This document shows, piece after piece, positions 53,152 to 62,794 of a DNA stretch of 64,000 nt (the first letter of the stretch is position 1; the number at the start of each line of letters is the position of its first letter). The position numbers were made by a program, and so were the translations under genes. This stretch comes from Flavobacterium ardleyense (GTDB lineage: Bacteria > Bacteroidota > Bacteroidia > Flavobacteriales > Flavobacteriaceae). The notes under the pieces were generated by a model. It was given only the letters and a program-made list of their open reading frames with translations. It was not told where the DNA came from and did no database searches. The DNA is taken from assembly GCF_033547075.1 (NCBI RefSeq), contig NZ_CP137891.1, forward strand, positions 2,852,001-2,916,000. The letters run 5' to 3'.

Positions 53152-53874
53152 TTAAGACTTAACTTTTATTTTATATAAAGATTTTATTAATTCAAACCAT
53201 TCTTTAAATGTCATGTTTGGATATTTATCCGCATAATACTTTGTGCAAACTTCAACCGCTTCAAGAACTCTATTTTTTTCTAATAATGGATTTATTAAAT
53301 CTAAAACATCTATGTCGGATATTTCATTTAGTTTATCTAAATATAATACTTCAATAGGTTCAGAAGCAACATCCACATCAACTTTTATTTCAATTTGATT
53401 ATCAATAAATAAAATTGGAAGTTTTTCAAAAAACATCTCCAAATTCTCTCTTCTGAAAAGGATTATTTTTTCTCCGTTTGATAACACTCCGGTTTTAAAT
53501 TCATTTTGTTTAATATTCGATTGCAGCGAGTTTCTTGAATAGAGTGAAACATTGTTTTTGGCATTTAATCTATCCTTAGTTTTTGAAGGATTCCAAGAAA
53601 CCATTGTATCATTATCAACATCGTATCCAAGTATAATAAAAGGAATATTTGCTTTGAAAATTTTATCAAAATGATCACTAAATGGTAATTGAACTCTAGT
53701 TACATCAGGAGAGTTTTTGAAATAAGCAGGTGATAGATTTTTAAGAAAAATAAAATATTTCTGTTCGTATATTTTTATTAGGAATGGATTACCCTCATCG
53801 TAGCTAAAACTCTCTATATGATTTAGTGTTTCAACGAATTTTATCTTTAGTTCTTTTGCTAATATATTTCTCAT
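53152..53874 (-). CDS. Unrecognised protein of the GHKL-Z1 restriction operon
   Basis: 240 residues with no family that I can name. Conserved-looking blocks are NPFLIKIYEQKYFIFLKNLS, TRVQLPFSDHFDKI and ANIPFIILGYDVDNDTMVSW followed by NPSKTKDRLNAKNNVSLYSR and NSLQS. The C-terminal 45 residues (DVLDLINPLLEKNRVLEAVE ...) are helical. The W-NP-x-RLN..NVSLYSR segment looks like the N-terminal part of some type II restriction subunits, perhaps a DNA-contact domain. It sits between the PD-(D/E)XK gene (20 bases) and the HNH gene (30 bases), so it belongs to the same operon. Confidence 0.75.
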   Translation of the reverse strand: MRNILAKELKIKFVETLNHIESFSYDEGNPFLIKIYEQKYFIFLKNLSPAYFKNSPDVTRVQLPFSDHFDKIFKANIPFIILGYDVDNDTMVSWNPSKTKDRLNAKNNVSLYSRNSLQSNIKQNEFKTGVLSNGEKIILFRRENLEMFFEKLPILFIDNQIEIKVDVDVASEPIEVLYLDKLNEISDIDVLDLINPLLEKNRVLEAVEVCTKYYADKYPNMTFKEWFELIKSLYKIKVKS

Positions 53875-53894
53875 ACTTTAATTTAACTATCTTA

Positions 53895-54878
53895 TTATTC
53901 CATCAAAGTTTTGTGCAATAAAGAATTGCTTTTTATTTTCTTCAATTGTTCTACATTTGATAAATCACTGTCAAAGTGAACATTTGAAACTTCTTTACTA
54001 ATTAATGTTGAATTAATTTTAGGCACCGTTTCACTTTCGAAAAAAGCCAAAGTATCTTTTGCTAATTGGTAATCAAAAAAATGTTCGAATGATTTCTCAA
54101 AGTCACTTCCTAAAGTATCTATAATTACTTCATTAATTATGTTTAAAACATCACTATTTTCTATTTTATCAGCAATTGACTTTACTAAATCAAATATTGA
54201 TTTACCCTTACCTGTTTCTACTGCAAATACTGAAGCTATAATTAGTTTTGAGTTTTCATTAGGGTTTAACTGTTCCACAGAAAAACTATGAATTCTTTTA
54301 CTATTAGCTGTACTTTTGACTTCAATCTTATCTATCCCATCATTAAAATCAAACTTATCTTTTGGAGAAACGTGCCAGGATTTTATTAAATATTCTGGAT
54401 TAAGTGATTGCTCAATGACCAATATTTCAGCCCAAAGACCTTGGATAGATTTTGTTGGCAATTTTGAAAATTTAGTAAACAGAATAATTAAATTTTCTAC
54501 CTCAATTTTAAGTTCTTTTAACTTTGCGATTTCAGCTAATTTTAAAACAATAAAGTATATAATATTTAAAAAATATTCTTGTAAATCAACAGAATCTGTC
54601 TTTAGAGCAATTATAGTATAATTACCCTCAGTATTTTTTTTGCCTTTAGCTTTTAACTGACATCTTTGGTTGAAACGTATTGAAATAGATTCTAAATTAT
54701 AATCTAAAACTTTTTCAGTTGAGACTTCCTCGCATTTAATAAAAAATAAAGGCAAACCTTCTTTTGATATTCCGATTTTATGACTTTTAATTTTAGGTAA
54801 ACTAGCAATTGAAAAACCATCTTTATCTTCGGGTATTTCATTCTTTAAATTAGAAAATATTTGAAAAATTGATTGCAT
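53895..54878 (-). CDS. PD-(D/E)XK-motif protein (DUF4420-like)
   Basis: 327 residues from the ATG at 54878, four bases after the Z1 gene stop. An upstream in-frame start inside the Z1 gene gives a hydrophobic tail that does not fit. The nuclease core is LPTKSIQGLWAEILVIEQSL (Glu of helix A), then WHVSPKDKFDFNDGIDKIEV followed by KSTANSKRIHSFSV, giving D(x)n-EVK with the D-F-N-D and E-V-K residues in place. This is the PD-(D/E)XK endonuclease type known next to Z1 and GHKL genes. It is likely the cutting subunit of the system together with HNH. Confidence 0.85.
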   Translation of the reverse strand: MQSIFQIFSNLKNEIPEDKDGFSIASLPKIKSHKIGISKEGLPLFFIKCEEVSTEKVLDYNLESISIRFNQRCQLKAKGKKNTEGNYTIIALKTDSVDLQEYFLNIIYFIVLKLAEIAKLKELKIEVENLIILFTKFSKLPTKSIQGLWAEILVIEQSLNPEYLIKSWHVSPKDKFDFNDGIDKIEVKSTANSKRIHSFSVEQLNPNENSKLIIASVFAVETGKGKSIFDLVKSIADKIENSDVLNIINEVIIDTLGSDFEKSFEHFFDYQLAKDTLAFFESETVPKINSTLISKEVSNVHFDSDLSNVEQLKKIKSNSLLHKTLME

Positions 54879-54882
54879 ATAG

Positions 54883-57048
54883 TTACTTATTAATACCAAC
54901 AAATGAGTGGGAAAAATCTTCTGGATAATAAATACCAAATGTATATACCAATTTATTATCCCATTGCATTGAATCATGCTTTAATCTGACTCTATGAATT
55001 TGAATACAAATTGAATCATCAAACTTTATACCCTTATCACCAGGATACTTGTCACTACCTGATAATGCACGACCTGAGAAAATATTATTTATTTTAAATT
55101 TATCACCATCAGATACTAAACTCCTTTTACGACCACCAGATACTTCAAAAGCCATCTCAAATATATAAATATGACTTACTTCTTTTATATCAGCTAAATA
55201 CCTAAGATACTGAATTGTGGATGATTTACGAAGTGCATCTGGCATGTTTGCAATTTTGAAATTTTTAAAAAATTCTATTGCTTTGTCTACTTCAATTTTT
55301 ATATATCTGTGACGCCTGTCTGGTGTACCAAAATCTTCAAAGTTTACAAAAGTATTATTAGCAATAAAATCTTCAATAAAAATAATATTTTCATCAAGAT
55401 GCTGTAAGGCATTTAATTGTCTCCAACCACTTAATTTATGTTTTATCAGGTCAACAGATAAGATATTGTTTCTGGTAGGATTTACATTTCCACTTAAAAT
55501 TAAAAGTTGCTCATATTCTTCTAATGAATGTTCCTTTAAATTTGTTCTAAAAATCTCTTCGTGTTCAACATACTCTCTATATTCTAGTATTGATTCATTA
55601 GGAAGAAAAACTCTACAGCTATCAATGAAGTTCTTTTTATATCCAAAGAAACGACAACGCTGCTGGATTGTATCAGCATTAGACTTACCTATGCTATATC
55701 TAGGCATATATGAAACCATTAAACCTTCAACGGTGTAACCACGATTTAACATATCAGCACCAACTAAAATGTGAGCAGAGGAATTACTCCAATCAATCTC
55801 TTTTGAACCAGCAATAACTATTTCAATATTTGTATCAAGTATAACTTGCAAAATTTCGGACATTACATCTTTAAAAGCAGGTGGATTTTCAATTCTTCTT
55901 ACAGCTTCTGTATAATTATCTTTAAATTGTTCTATAAGTTCTTTTTTACTAGGGTCACCATCGGGTAACTGCAAACGATCTTCCCAACTGTCTTTAAGCA
56001 TTTTTACCCAATCATAAAATTGTCTACTAACATCCTTTAAGCTATCAGCATGAACTAACATTGACAAAAATTTCTCTTTACCTTGAATATTTACTGTAAT
56101 TGCTACACCACATAAGAAAATTTGCAACGCATTAATCAAACTTTGAGGACATTCAGTAAGTTGGTTTTTTTTATGATGATAAACTTCACTCTCAGGGATG
56201 GTAATAATTAAATCCGTATTTTCAATAAAAAAAGTTTTACCTCCAGTATATGATTTACCTGGCGTTAAGACCTTGTGAAATTTTGGCGAAAGTAAATCCA
56301 TGATATTAATCAGTAGTGGACCTTGTGGAGTAGCTGTATATTGAATATAAGAATGATTTGGAATAGCAGCTCTTAAATTTAAAATACTTGAATAGGTTGA
56401 ACTAAATTCATCTTCTTCCCAATCTTCGCTTTTACTATTTTTTCTACCATAAGTATTTAAACTTGCTTGGTCAGCCTCATCATCAATAATCATTACTCCA
56501 TTATTTCCGAGTGCACCTTTTACCTCAAAAGTTTCGAAGATTTTAGTTAGCTCTGAAATATGCTTGTAGTGTTTTAAAACTGTAATTAGAATTGCCGGTT
56601 TATGGTTCAATAATAATGCACTTTTGATTTTTAAATGAACATTGTCTTTAATGGCTGGACTTGGATATACTTTAAAAAACCTACTATTACTAGAATCTGT
56701 TAAAAGGTCTTTCTTTAAACGATTTGTAGTTTGTTCTAATAAATTAATTTTAATACCTGCAAAATAAATTATAATTCGAAAGCCATTGTCAATTGCCAAA
56801 GCTGTTAGCGTTGTAAATGACATTGTTTTACCACTTTGAACATATCCAACAGCAATTCCCGTTGTGCTCCCTATTGTTTCAACTGGATCAATACAATTGG
56901 TTAATATGCTTTCTGATTCATTTAACAACGTTTCTTTTTCTTCACGGTCTAGTTGTGTTAATCTATCAATTAGATCTATAGTTCGTGGACCTTTAACTAC
57001 ATTTAGTTTAGCTTCGTTACTTTTGATTACAATTATTTCTTCTGACAT
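54883..57048 (-). CDS. Z1-domain ATPase of the restriction system
   Basis: 721 residues. A helicase-like motor begins with GIAVGYVQSGKTMSFTTLTA (Walker A) and NGVMIIDDEADQASLN (Walker B, DDEAD). It continues with HSYIQYTATPQGPLLINIMD (motif III-like) and SAHILVGADMLNRGYTVEGL, ending with TIQQRCRFFGYKK (arginine-finger motif VI). The Z1 domain spans about residues 330-560. These proteins are superfamily-II-type ATPases found in predicted restriction systems with MORC/MutL-like GHKL ATPases. It probably translocates or remodels DNA. It starts three bases after the GHKL gene. Confidence 0.92.
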   Translation of the reverse strand: MSEEIIVIKSNEAKLNVVKGPRTIDLIDRLTQLDREEKETLLNESESILTNCIDPVETIGSTTGIAVGYVQSGKTMSFTTLTALAIDNGFRIIIYFAGIKINLLEQTTNRLKKDLLTDSSNSRFFKVYPSPAIKDNVHLKIKSALLLNHKPAILITVLKHYKHISELTKIFETFEVKGALGNNGVMIIDDEADQASLNTYGRKNSKSEDWEEDEFSSTYSSILNLRAAIPNHSYIQYTATPQGPLLINIMDLLSPKFHKVLTPGKSYTGGKTFFIENTDLIITIPESEVYHHKKNQLTECPQSLINALQIFLCGVAITVNIQGKEKFLSMLVHADSLKDVSRQFYDWVKMLKDSWEDRLQLPDGDPSKKELIEQFKDNYTEAVRRIENPPAFKDVMSEILQVILDTNIEIVIAGSKEIDWSNSSAHILVGADMLNRGYTVEGLMVSYMPRYSIGKSNADTIQQRCRFFGYKKNFIDSCRVFLPNESILEYREYVEHEEIFRTNLKEHSLEEYEQLLILSGNVNPTRNNILSVDLIKHKLSGWRQLNALQHLDENIIFIEDFIANNTFVNFEDFGTPDRRHRYIKIEVDKAIEFFKNFKIANMPDALRKSSTIQYLRYLADIKEVSHIYIFEMAFEVSGGRKRSLVSDGDKFKINNIFSGRALSGSDKYPGDKGIKFDDSICIQIHRVRLKHDSMQWDNKLVYTFGIYYPEDFSHSFVGINK

Positions 57049-57051
57049 ATA

Positions 57052-58587
57052 CTAAAGGTTTTTAATAAATGAATTAAAATTCAATCTAACATTACCTGCT
57101 CCTTTAGTTCCTTGAGAAGGAGCAATTATTTCTGCTAATACCAGAGACCTGATTATTAGTAATATTGGCTGATAGTCTTCTTCTTTTTTTAATTTTTCAA
57201 ATCTTGTAAAAAAAGGATGAGCTAGATTAATTTTATATATTATTTTTTGCGTAAACAACTCATCTTCAATGGTACTTATTGAATACAAATCTGAAATTTT
57301 TGCTTCCGTAATTAATTCAAGAATAAGTTTATATTTTTCACCTTTCAGTTCAATAATATCTTCATGCGAATCAATAGTTTCGGCTTTTTTATAAAAGATC
57401 TCATTGTTGGCCTCTAAAACTTTGTTCTCAATTTGTTTTATTGAATTGTCTAATTGAGTTTTAAGATTTTCTCTGTCATAAGTTTTCTTAATGGTGTTTA
57501 AAATATTTTTTCCAACAGTCTTATTGTCTTCAATTGATTTTGGTTTTATAAACTTTTCAGCTTGATTATATAAGTCAAAATCTTTACTAGATATTTCTGT
57601 TTTTAGTGCTTCCATTAAAGCCTCTAAATCATCTTGTTCTTGGAAACTACCTTTATTAAAACTAACTGCAAATCCTTCTAATTCTAATTCCCCAAAAATT
57701 CTTTTATATCTTGGAGAACCTACTTGACCACAAAGTGCTTTAGGCCTATATTTTTCATCATGACTACCTTCAATAACTCTACCACGTCTAAAAAGAGAGA
57801 TCCCATTTACTTTATTCGTACTCATTGTACTAAGTAAAGCTATGAATCCATTTACTTTATATTTGCCAGTAGAAAAGTTAATTTCTTTTTTCCATTCAAT
57901 TGGCTCATCATTTGGGCTGTTATAAAAAGGAGCTTTTAGTATCTCAGGCTCTTCATAAATTAACTCCTCATTATTAATAAAAAGTTTCATATCACCTTTT
58001 CTAATAAACTTTCTGTAAATACTTAATAAATGTCTTTTTATTTTATCAATCTGATGATTGGAAGGTGCGTTTTTTGAAAGTTGTGTTAATGTCAAAAGTG
58101 TGAAATGAGTTGTCATATCTTTCTTTACATTTACAACTTCTAATAATTCTTTTTCCTCTTTTAATACTTTTTTCAAATCAAATTCAACCAACCTTTCTTC
58201 ATCTTCGTCAAGTGCTGCCGTTCTAACCGACCAAAAATCTGCTAACCAAATTGAAGCAGTTTTCATACCCATACCAAATTCATGTAAACCAGTATTATCA
58301 ATAGGAATATTAGCTGGTTCAAATGCTCTTTGAAAATTATCTATATCAATACCTGCTGCATTATCATATATTTCAATAATATCATTTTCCTTATCAATAT
58401 TAATTCTAACCTCAAATTGATAATTATTATCATTGGCTTCTAATAATCTTGATTTATTATTTTCGAAACTTTGAACTGCATTATCAACATACTCACCCAA
58501 GGCATACCATGCCGTATTGTTTAAATTACGGAACTGACCATATACACCTGTTTGGATTTTAATTGATACATTTTCTATATTATTCAT
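57052..58587 (-). CDS. MORC/MutL-type GHKL ATPase
   Basis: 511 residues. The Bergerat ATP-binding fold has NTAWYALGEYVDNAVQSFEN (N-box), IIEIYDNAAGIDIDNFQRAF (G1 DxGxG-like) and GLHEFGMGMKTASIWLADFW (G2, GxGxxxxS-like). An S5-like segment follows (GFIALLSTMSTNKVNGISLF with RRGRVIEGSHDEKY). A coiled coil (NLKTQLDNSIKQIENKVLEA) lies near residue 380. These features match prokaryotic relatives of eukaryotic MORC proteins. ATP-driven dimer closure on DNA is the expected action. It overlaps the methyltransferase stop by 8 bases, so they are coupled. Confidence 0.92.
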   Translation of the reverse strand: MNNIENVSIKIQTGVYGQFRNLNNTAWYALGEYVDNAVQSFENNKSRLLEANDNNYQFEVRINIDKENDIIEIYDNAAGIDIDNFQRAFEPANIPIDNTGLHEFGMGMKTASIWLADFWSVRTAALDEDEERLVEFDLKKVLKEEKELLEVVNVKKDMTTHFTLLTLTQLSKNAPSNHQIDKIKRHLLSIYRKFIRKGDMKLFINNEELIYEEPEILKAPFYNSPNDEPIEWKKEINFSTGKYKVNGFIALLSTMSTNKVNGISLFRRGRVIEGSHDEKYRPKALCGQVGSPRYKRIFGELELEGFAVSFNKGSFQEQDDLEALMEALKTEISSKDFDLYNQAEKFIKPKSIEDNKTVGKNILNTIKKTYDRENLKTQLDNSIKQIENKVLEANNEIFYKKAETIDSHEDIIELKGEKYKLILELITEAKISDLYSISTIEDELFTQKIIYKINLAHPFFTRFEKLKKEEDYQPILLIIRSLVLAEIIAPSQGTKGAGNVRLNFNSFIKNL

Positions 58588-59872
58588 ACTCTCTAATCAA
58601 GTTAATAGCTATTTTTTTTACAACACCTACATTGACAGCATTCCCAAGGGCTCTAAATGCTTTTGCAACTGTAGGTGGCAATTCATTTAAATCTTCCATA
58701 CATTGTAGTTTAGCAGCTTCCTTTCTAGTCATATACCTACCTAACCAAGGAAAAATAGGTATTTGTGTGGTTGTTAGTACTAACGCTGGTGAATATGTTG
58801 GTTGCTTAACTCTTATTCCTGATGGTCTGAATTGTACAATTTTGTCATTGATAGTTAATGGTCCTTTATCTCCACAATTCCATTCAAACTTTTGATGACT
58901 ATTCTCAAATTCTAATATTTTTGGAATCCAATTATCCAACCACTCTTTGTGCTTTTTGTAAAACTCTCTATTTGCCCGGATATAATACTTTTTCCAAACA
59001 GGAAACTCTGATTGATTTATTTTTAAACCATCCTGAGCATACGTTGGCAAACATTTGAGCATATCGTCAAAAGAGTTTCCTTTTATTAAAGTCCCAAAAG
59101 AACCTCTTTTATTTTTTAAATCTTTAGCGTGCAATTTTATAGGTGCTTTTCCTTCAAAAGGATAATCTGCCCCAAATTCCATTGCCCAGATAGGGAACCT
59201 AGGTACTTCTTCAGGTTTTAGATTATTTAAAAATTCTTGCCAAATCGCTAAATGATTTTTAGTAGTTTCTTTGAATGTCATAAAGTCATTATCCTCTGGA
59301 ATAACAATATCATGAATACTTATATCTTCTCTTTCTTCTTTCTCAGGAAATAAAAAGTCTTGCAAACCTCCTTTTTCTCTTAGTCGACCAACTATATAAA
59401 ATCTTGAACGGTGCTGCGGAATACCAAAATGATGTGGTGACAAAGTTGCTTCACTTACTTCATATAATTTTGACAATTCATCATAAATTACTTTCCAAGT
59501 ATTACCATCATCATGGCCTTTTAGATTTGCAACATTTTCTAAAAACACAAATTCTGGTTTATGACGATTTAATATTTCTAATATTTTATAAAATAAATTT
59601 CCATTTCTTGGGTCTTCTAAGCCTAATCGAGCACCTGCTTTTGAAAATGGTTGACATGGAAAACCAGCACAAAGTATATCATGACTTGGAATAAGATTTA
59701 CATCAACTAAATTAATATCACCTTCAATTTTAGTATTGTGATTTTTTTCATATAAAACTCTTAGTTCACTATTTAATTCACTTGCAAAAACACATGTATG
59801 ACCTAAATCTTGTAAAGCCAAGTGAAAACCACCTAACCCAGCAAATAGATCAATAAATTTTAATTCTCTCAT
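58580..59872 (-). CDS. DNA (cytosine-5-)-methyltransferase
   Basis: 430 residues with the C5-methyltransferase motifs: FIDLFAGLGGFHLALQDLG (I), DILCAGFPCQPFSKAG (IV, catalytic Cys), PEFVFLENVANLKGHD (VI), GIPQHRSRFYIVG (VIII), a long target-recognition region of about 150 residues, and FRALGNAVNVGVV (X). It should modify the host genome to protect it from the GHKL-Z1-nuclease apparatus encoded downstream. It is the first gene of the operon. The recognition sequence cannot be read from the protein. Confidence 0.96.
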   Translation of the reverse strand: MRELKFIDLFAGLGGFHLALQDLGHTCVFASELNSELRVLYEKNHNTKIEGDINLVDVNLIPSHDILCAGFPCQPFSKAGARLGLEDPRNGNLFYKILEILNRHKPEFVFLENVANLKGHDDGNTWKVIYDELSKLYEVSEATLSPHHFGIPQHRSRFYIVGRLREKGGLQDFLFPEKEEREDISIHDIVIPEDNDFMTFKETTKNHLAIWQEFLNNLKPEEVPRFPIWAMEFGADYPFEGKAPIKLHAKDLKNKRGSFGTLIKGNSFDDMLKCLPTYAQDGLKINQSEFPVWKKYYIRANREFYKKHKEWLDNWIPKILEFENSHQKFEWNCGDKGPLTINDKIVQFRPSGIRVKQPTYSPALVLTTTQIPIFPWLGRYMTRKEAAKLQCMEDLNELPPTVAKAFRALGNAVNVGVVKKIAINLIREYE

Positions 59873-60130
59873 TTTATTTTAAACCAAATTTATTAGCAAC
59901 TAATTAGATCAACGCATTATCTATTACCTCGAAATTAAATACCCTAAGGTATACAAAAGAAGTATATGAATGATCGACATCAAATACTCTTAATCTAAGT
60001 TGCTGCTAAAATACATATAAGTTTTCCACATTTTAAGATTTCAATAGAATTATAATTTATCTTATGTGACATAGTATATTTCTTTTTGAAAAATATTAGT
60101 ATCCTATATAAACGAATCTAAAACTCAGCT

Positions 60131-60484
60131 ATGACAACTCAACGAAAACATATTATCGATACTGTAAATGCTATAACTGACTCTGAAGAATTACTTTTCG
60201 GTGCAGGATTGAATGTCGAAATGAGCGGCGATATGCTCGAAGTTTCGGAGACTTTTGATGTGGGAGATGTTTTTACTTTCGACCTTAGCTTATTGCAAAG
60301 TAGTAAGAACGAAACCGTGCAGAAAGTAGCGGATTTATTAGTGCAGATGGTAGATTTTAGAGAATCGCTCATCAATCTGCACTCGCTTACGGATGAGGAA
60401 ATTGATGATGTTCGACAAGAGAATGAAGACTTCGACAATGAAGAAAATGAGACTTTCAATAATCAAGAAAACGGTGAACTCTAA
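60131..60484 (+). CDS. Small acidic protein of unknown function
   Basis: 117 residues, strongly acidic, with a C-terminal low-complexity tail (EDFDNEENETFNNQENGE). The N-terminal part is EELLFGAGLNVEMSGDMLEV. No family is recognised. It lies next to the YedK-like gene on the opposite strand, converging with two bases between the ends. The gap upstream (59873-60130) shows only a weak TATAC / GTATA dyad at 59950-59966. Confidence 0.6.
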   Translation: MTTQRKHIIDTVNAITDSEELLFGAGLNVEMSGDMLEVSETFDVGDVFTFDLSLLQSSKNETVQKVADLLVQMVDFRESLINLHSLTDEEIDDVRQENEDFDNEENETFNNQENGEL

Positions 60485-60485
60485 C

Positions 60486-61142
60486 TTATAAAGAATCAAA
60501 AAGTGTCCAACCTTCATTTGAAGCTTTTTCTGCTTCTGCGGCCAATTCTACGGAGTAAGGAAAAGCATATTTTTGAAGTGAATCTTTCTGAAGCCATTTC
60601 TGCTCATCTTCTCTTTTCAAAATAATCGGCATTCGCCTTTTACTATTATGAATTTCCGACATTAGTTCGTTGGCTTCGGTAGTGAGCATCGTAAAAGTTT
60701 TCTGCTCCTTCCCTGTTTCTGCATTTTGAGTAATCGAATAAAGTCCCGCGAAAGCGAATAATCCGTGGTCGGGTTCGAAAATCGAGTATTTCTGCTTGTT
60801 TTTGCCTTTCGCGTCAAGCCACTTCCATTCTAAATAACCATCCGCAATAATCAGACAACGTTGATTTGCCACGTCTCTAAACGACGGCTTTTCGGTTACC
60901 GTTTCTATTTTCGCGTTAAGCGTACTTTTCCGAATCTCATTATCCATAGCCCAATGCGGAATCAATCCCCAATTAAAATGAGTTATAATTGCCGGATTTT
61001 GATCGGTGATGATGGGCATCGGGGGAAAGTCAAAACCGTTGTAGTGATTTTGAGGAGCGAAGTTGATCGTTGGATCAACCTCAGCGTCAAAGCGCTTCTC
61101 AACTTCAATCTTCATTTTTGTTTGAGTAACGTGGTAGCACAT
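60486..61142 (-). CDS. SOS response-associated peptidase (YedK/HMCES family)
   Basis: 218 residues. The catalytic Cys is residue 2 (MCYHVTQ), which forms the thiazolidine crosslink with abasic sites. Other family motifs are FDFPPMPIITDQNPAIITHF, NWGLIPHWA, TLNAKIETV (Asn), FRDVANQRCLIIADGYLEW (with Glu), FAFAGLYSI and LTTEANELMSEIHNSKRMP (His). The protein shields abasic sites in single-stranded DNA. It may link to the damage response of the dinB cassette at 28.5-33.6 kb, though it is not adjacent. Confidence 0.93.
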   Translation of the reverse strand: MCYHVTQTKMKIEVEKRFDAEVDPTINFAPQNHYNGFDFPPMPIITDQNPAIITHFNWGLIPHWAMDNEIRKSTLNAKIETVTEKPSFRDVANQRCLIIADGYLEWKWLDAKGKNKQKYSIFEPDHGLFAFAGLYSITQNAETGKEQKTFTMLTTEANELMSEIHNSKRRMPIILKREDEQKWLQKDSLQKYAFPYSVELAAEAEKASNEGWTLFDSL

Positions 61143-61292
61143 TTTTTTATTTGATTATATTTCTAAAGATAAAAAATGATTCCAGAATCTGCAAAATGCT
61201 TTTTGAAAAATATATTTTCAGAAATTGAACAAAAAAAAATCCCTTTCAACTTTTGCCGAAAGGGAAATTAATATTTTTATAAAATAAATTTT

Positions 61293-61991
61293 CTAGTTCA
61301 ATTTGAAACTCACCGTAACATTTGCAGTCACATCAATTTCGCCAATCGCGATGGTTTCTCTTGGCATATCGCTACTTGCAGCACCTTTGGCCATTGAGCT
61401 ATACATCATTGGCCTCGGGTAATTTGGTTGTGAATTATCACTAATCATAATCGCTGCACCAACTTTTTGTCCTAAAACTGATACGTAGTCATTTGCTTTC
61501 AACTGCGCTTCTTTCATCGCCAACTTTCTAGCTTTCGATTGGTATTCGGCCAATTTTGAAGATCTAAAATCTACGGTTCCGATTGTATTTACACCCGCAT
61601 GTATTAGCTTCTCCATAACTATATCATACTTTGATAAGTCTCTGAGCAAAATTTCGATGGTTTGAGTTGCCACATAACTATATTTCTTTTTGTCGTAATC
61701 ATATGGTGAACTCAAAGAAACACGTTTTGTCTGCACATCCTCTTTTGGGAGTTTTAAATCTTTAATTGCTTTAATAACCTCAGCAACCGTTTTATCATTC
61801 TCTTTCTTTACAGAAGTTGCATCGCTACCTTTATTTTCAACCGAAATAGAAATAAAAGCTTGATCTGGCTCTACTTTAACTTTGCCTTCTCCCGAAACGG
61901 TAATCTGAGCTGGCGGAATTAATTCTTGTGCCTGTGATGGCGTAATAGTGCACATTGCAACCACGGCTAGTATAAGGAATGACTTTTTCAT
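61293..61991 (-). CDS. SIMPL-domain (DUF541) periplasmic protein
   Basis: 232 residues with a signal peptide ending SQAQE. The SIMPL-domain hallmarks are ITVSGEGKVKVEPDQAFISI, VKKENDKTVAEVIKAIKDLK, EDVQTKRVSLSSPYDYDKKK and AMKEAQLKANDYVSVLG. Members occur in the periplasm and are named after a role in signalling to NF-kB in mammals. The bacterial function is unclear and may be in oxidative stress. It is 50 bases downstream of the rhomboid gene, so they may be cotranscribed. Confidence 0.9.
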   Translation of the reverse strand: MKKSFLILAVVAMCTITPSQAQELIPPAQITVSGEGKVKVEPDQAFISISVENKGSDATSVKKENDKTVAEVIKAIKDLKLPKEDVQTKRVSLSSPYDYDKKKYSYVATQTIEILLRDLSKYDIVMEKLIHAGVNTIGTVDFRSSKLAEYQSKARKLAMKEAQLKANDYVSVLGQKVGAAIMISDNSQPNYPRPMMYSSMAKGAASSDMPRETIAIGEIDVTANVTVSFKLN

Positions 61992-62040
61992 AATTTAAAT
62001 TTTTAGTTTTGAGTTAGCGTACTTTTCAAAAGTTGTGCCA

Positions 62041-62682
62041 CTAAATCTTTTTCATCTTGGCCATCACACCCAAAATGATAATAGGAATGGCAAGAATTAC
62101 CACCATAAAAATATTCTCTGTAAACATCTCTGGAAATTTTGCCAAGGTAATTGCATACCCTCCAATTGCTCCACCAAAGTGAGCGGTATGCCCAGTATTA
62201 TCTCGCTTGGCACGCATTCCGTAAAGAGAATATAGCAAATAGCCTATTCCAAAAATATAAGCTGGAATCGGGATCGGAATAAAGAATAAATACAAATTCA
62301 TCTCCGGCTGAAGTAATATCGCCGAGTATAAAACTCCAATTACGGCTCCCGAAGCTCCAATTGCTCGGTAATTTAGATCGTCTTTATATAAATATAAAGT
62401 CAATAAGCTTCCGCAAATAAGACTTCCGAAATAGACTAGCAAAAATGAAAATGCATTCGTGTACATTAATACTACTGGTGCAAAGAAATAGAGCGTCAAC
62501 ATATTAAAAGCCAAATGACCAATATCTGCGTGCAAGAATGCCGAGGAAAACATTCGATATTGCTCACCATTTCTGATTGAAGCTATGTGAAATTCAAATT
62601 TTCGGAAGAATGCCATATCTCCAAATCCCTTAAAACTGAACAACGCATTGGCGGCAATAATAACTATTAAAACTAAATCCAT
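62041..62682 (-). CDS. Rhomboid-family intramembrane serine protease
   Basis: 213 residues with six helices. Catalytic serine Ser111 lies in RAIGASGAVIGVLYS (GASG) and catalytic His168 in GHTAHFGGAIGGYA. The oxyanion residues H51 ... H56-N60 (LHADIGHLAFN) are present. Rhomboids cleave transmembrane segments of other proteins. It precedes the SIMPL-domain gene on the minus strand. Confidence 0.93.
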   Translation of the reverse strand: MDLVLIVIIAANALFSFKGFGDMAFFRKFEFHIASIRNGEQYRMFSSAFLHADIGHLAFNMLTLYFFAPVVLMYTNAFSFLLVYFGSLICGSLLTLYLYKDDLNYRAIGASGAVIGVLYSAILLQPEMNLYLFFIPIPIPAYIFGIGYLLYSLYGMRAKRDNTGHTAHFGGAIGGYAITLAKFPEMFTENIFMVVILAIPIIILGVMAKMKKI

Positions 62683-62766
62683 ACAGTTTTTAAAAAGTGA
62701 AAAGTAAAATTAAACATCTTCGTACAGCTTTTGGCATCGACTGCTATCTAAATTTGGTTTTAAGCG

Positions 62767-62774
62767 TATATTTG
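62767..62774 (+). promoter_or_regulatory. Promoter of the acyltransferase pseudogene
   Basis: TATATTTG, a match to TAnnTTTG, 21 bases before the ATG at 62795. Confidence 0.45.
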
Positions 62775-62794
62775 TACTTTCAAAACTTGACTAG

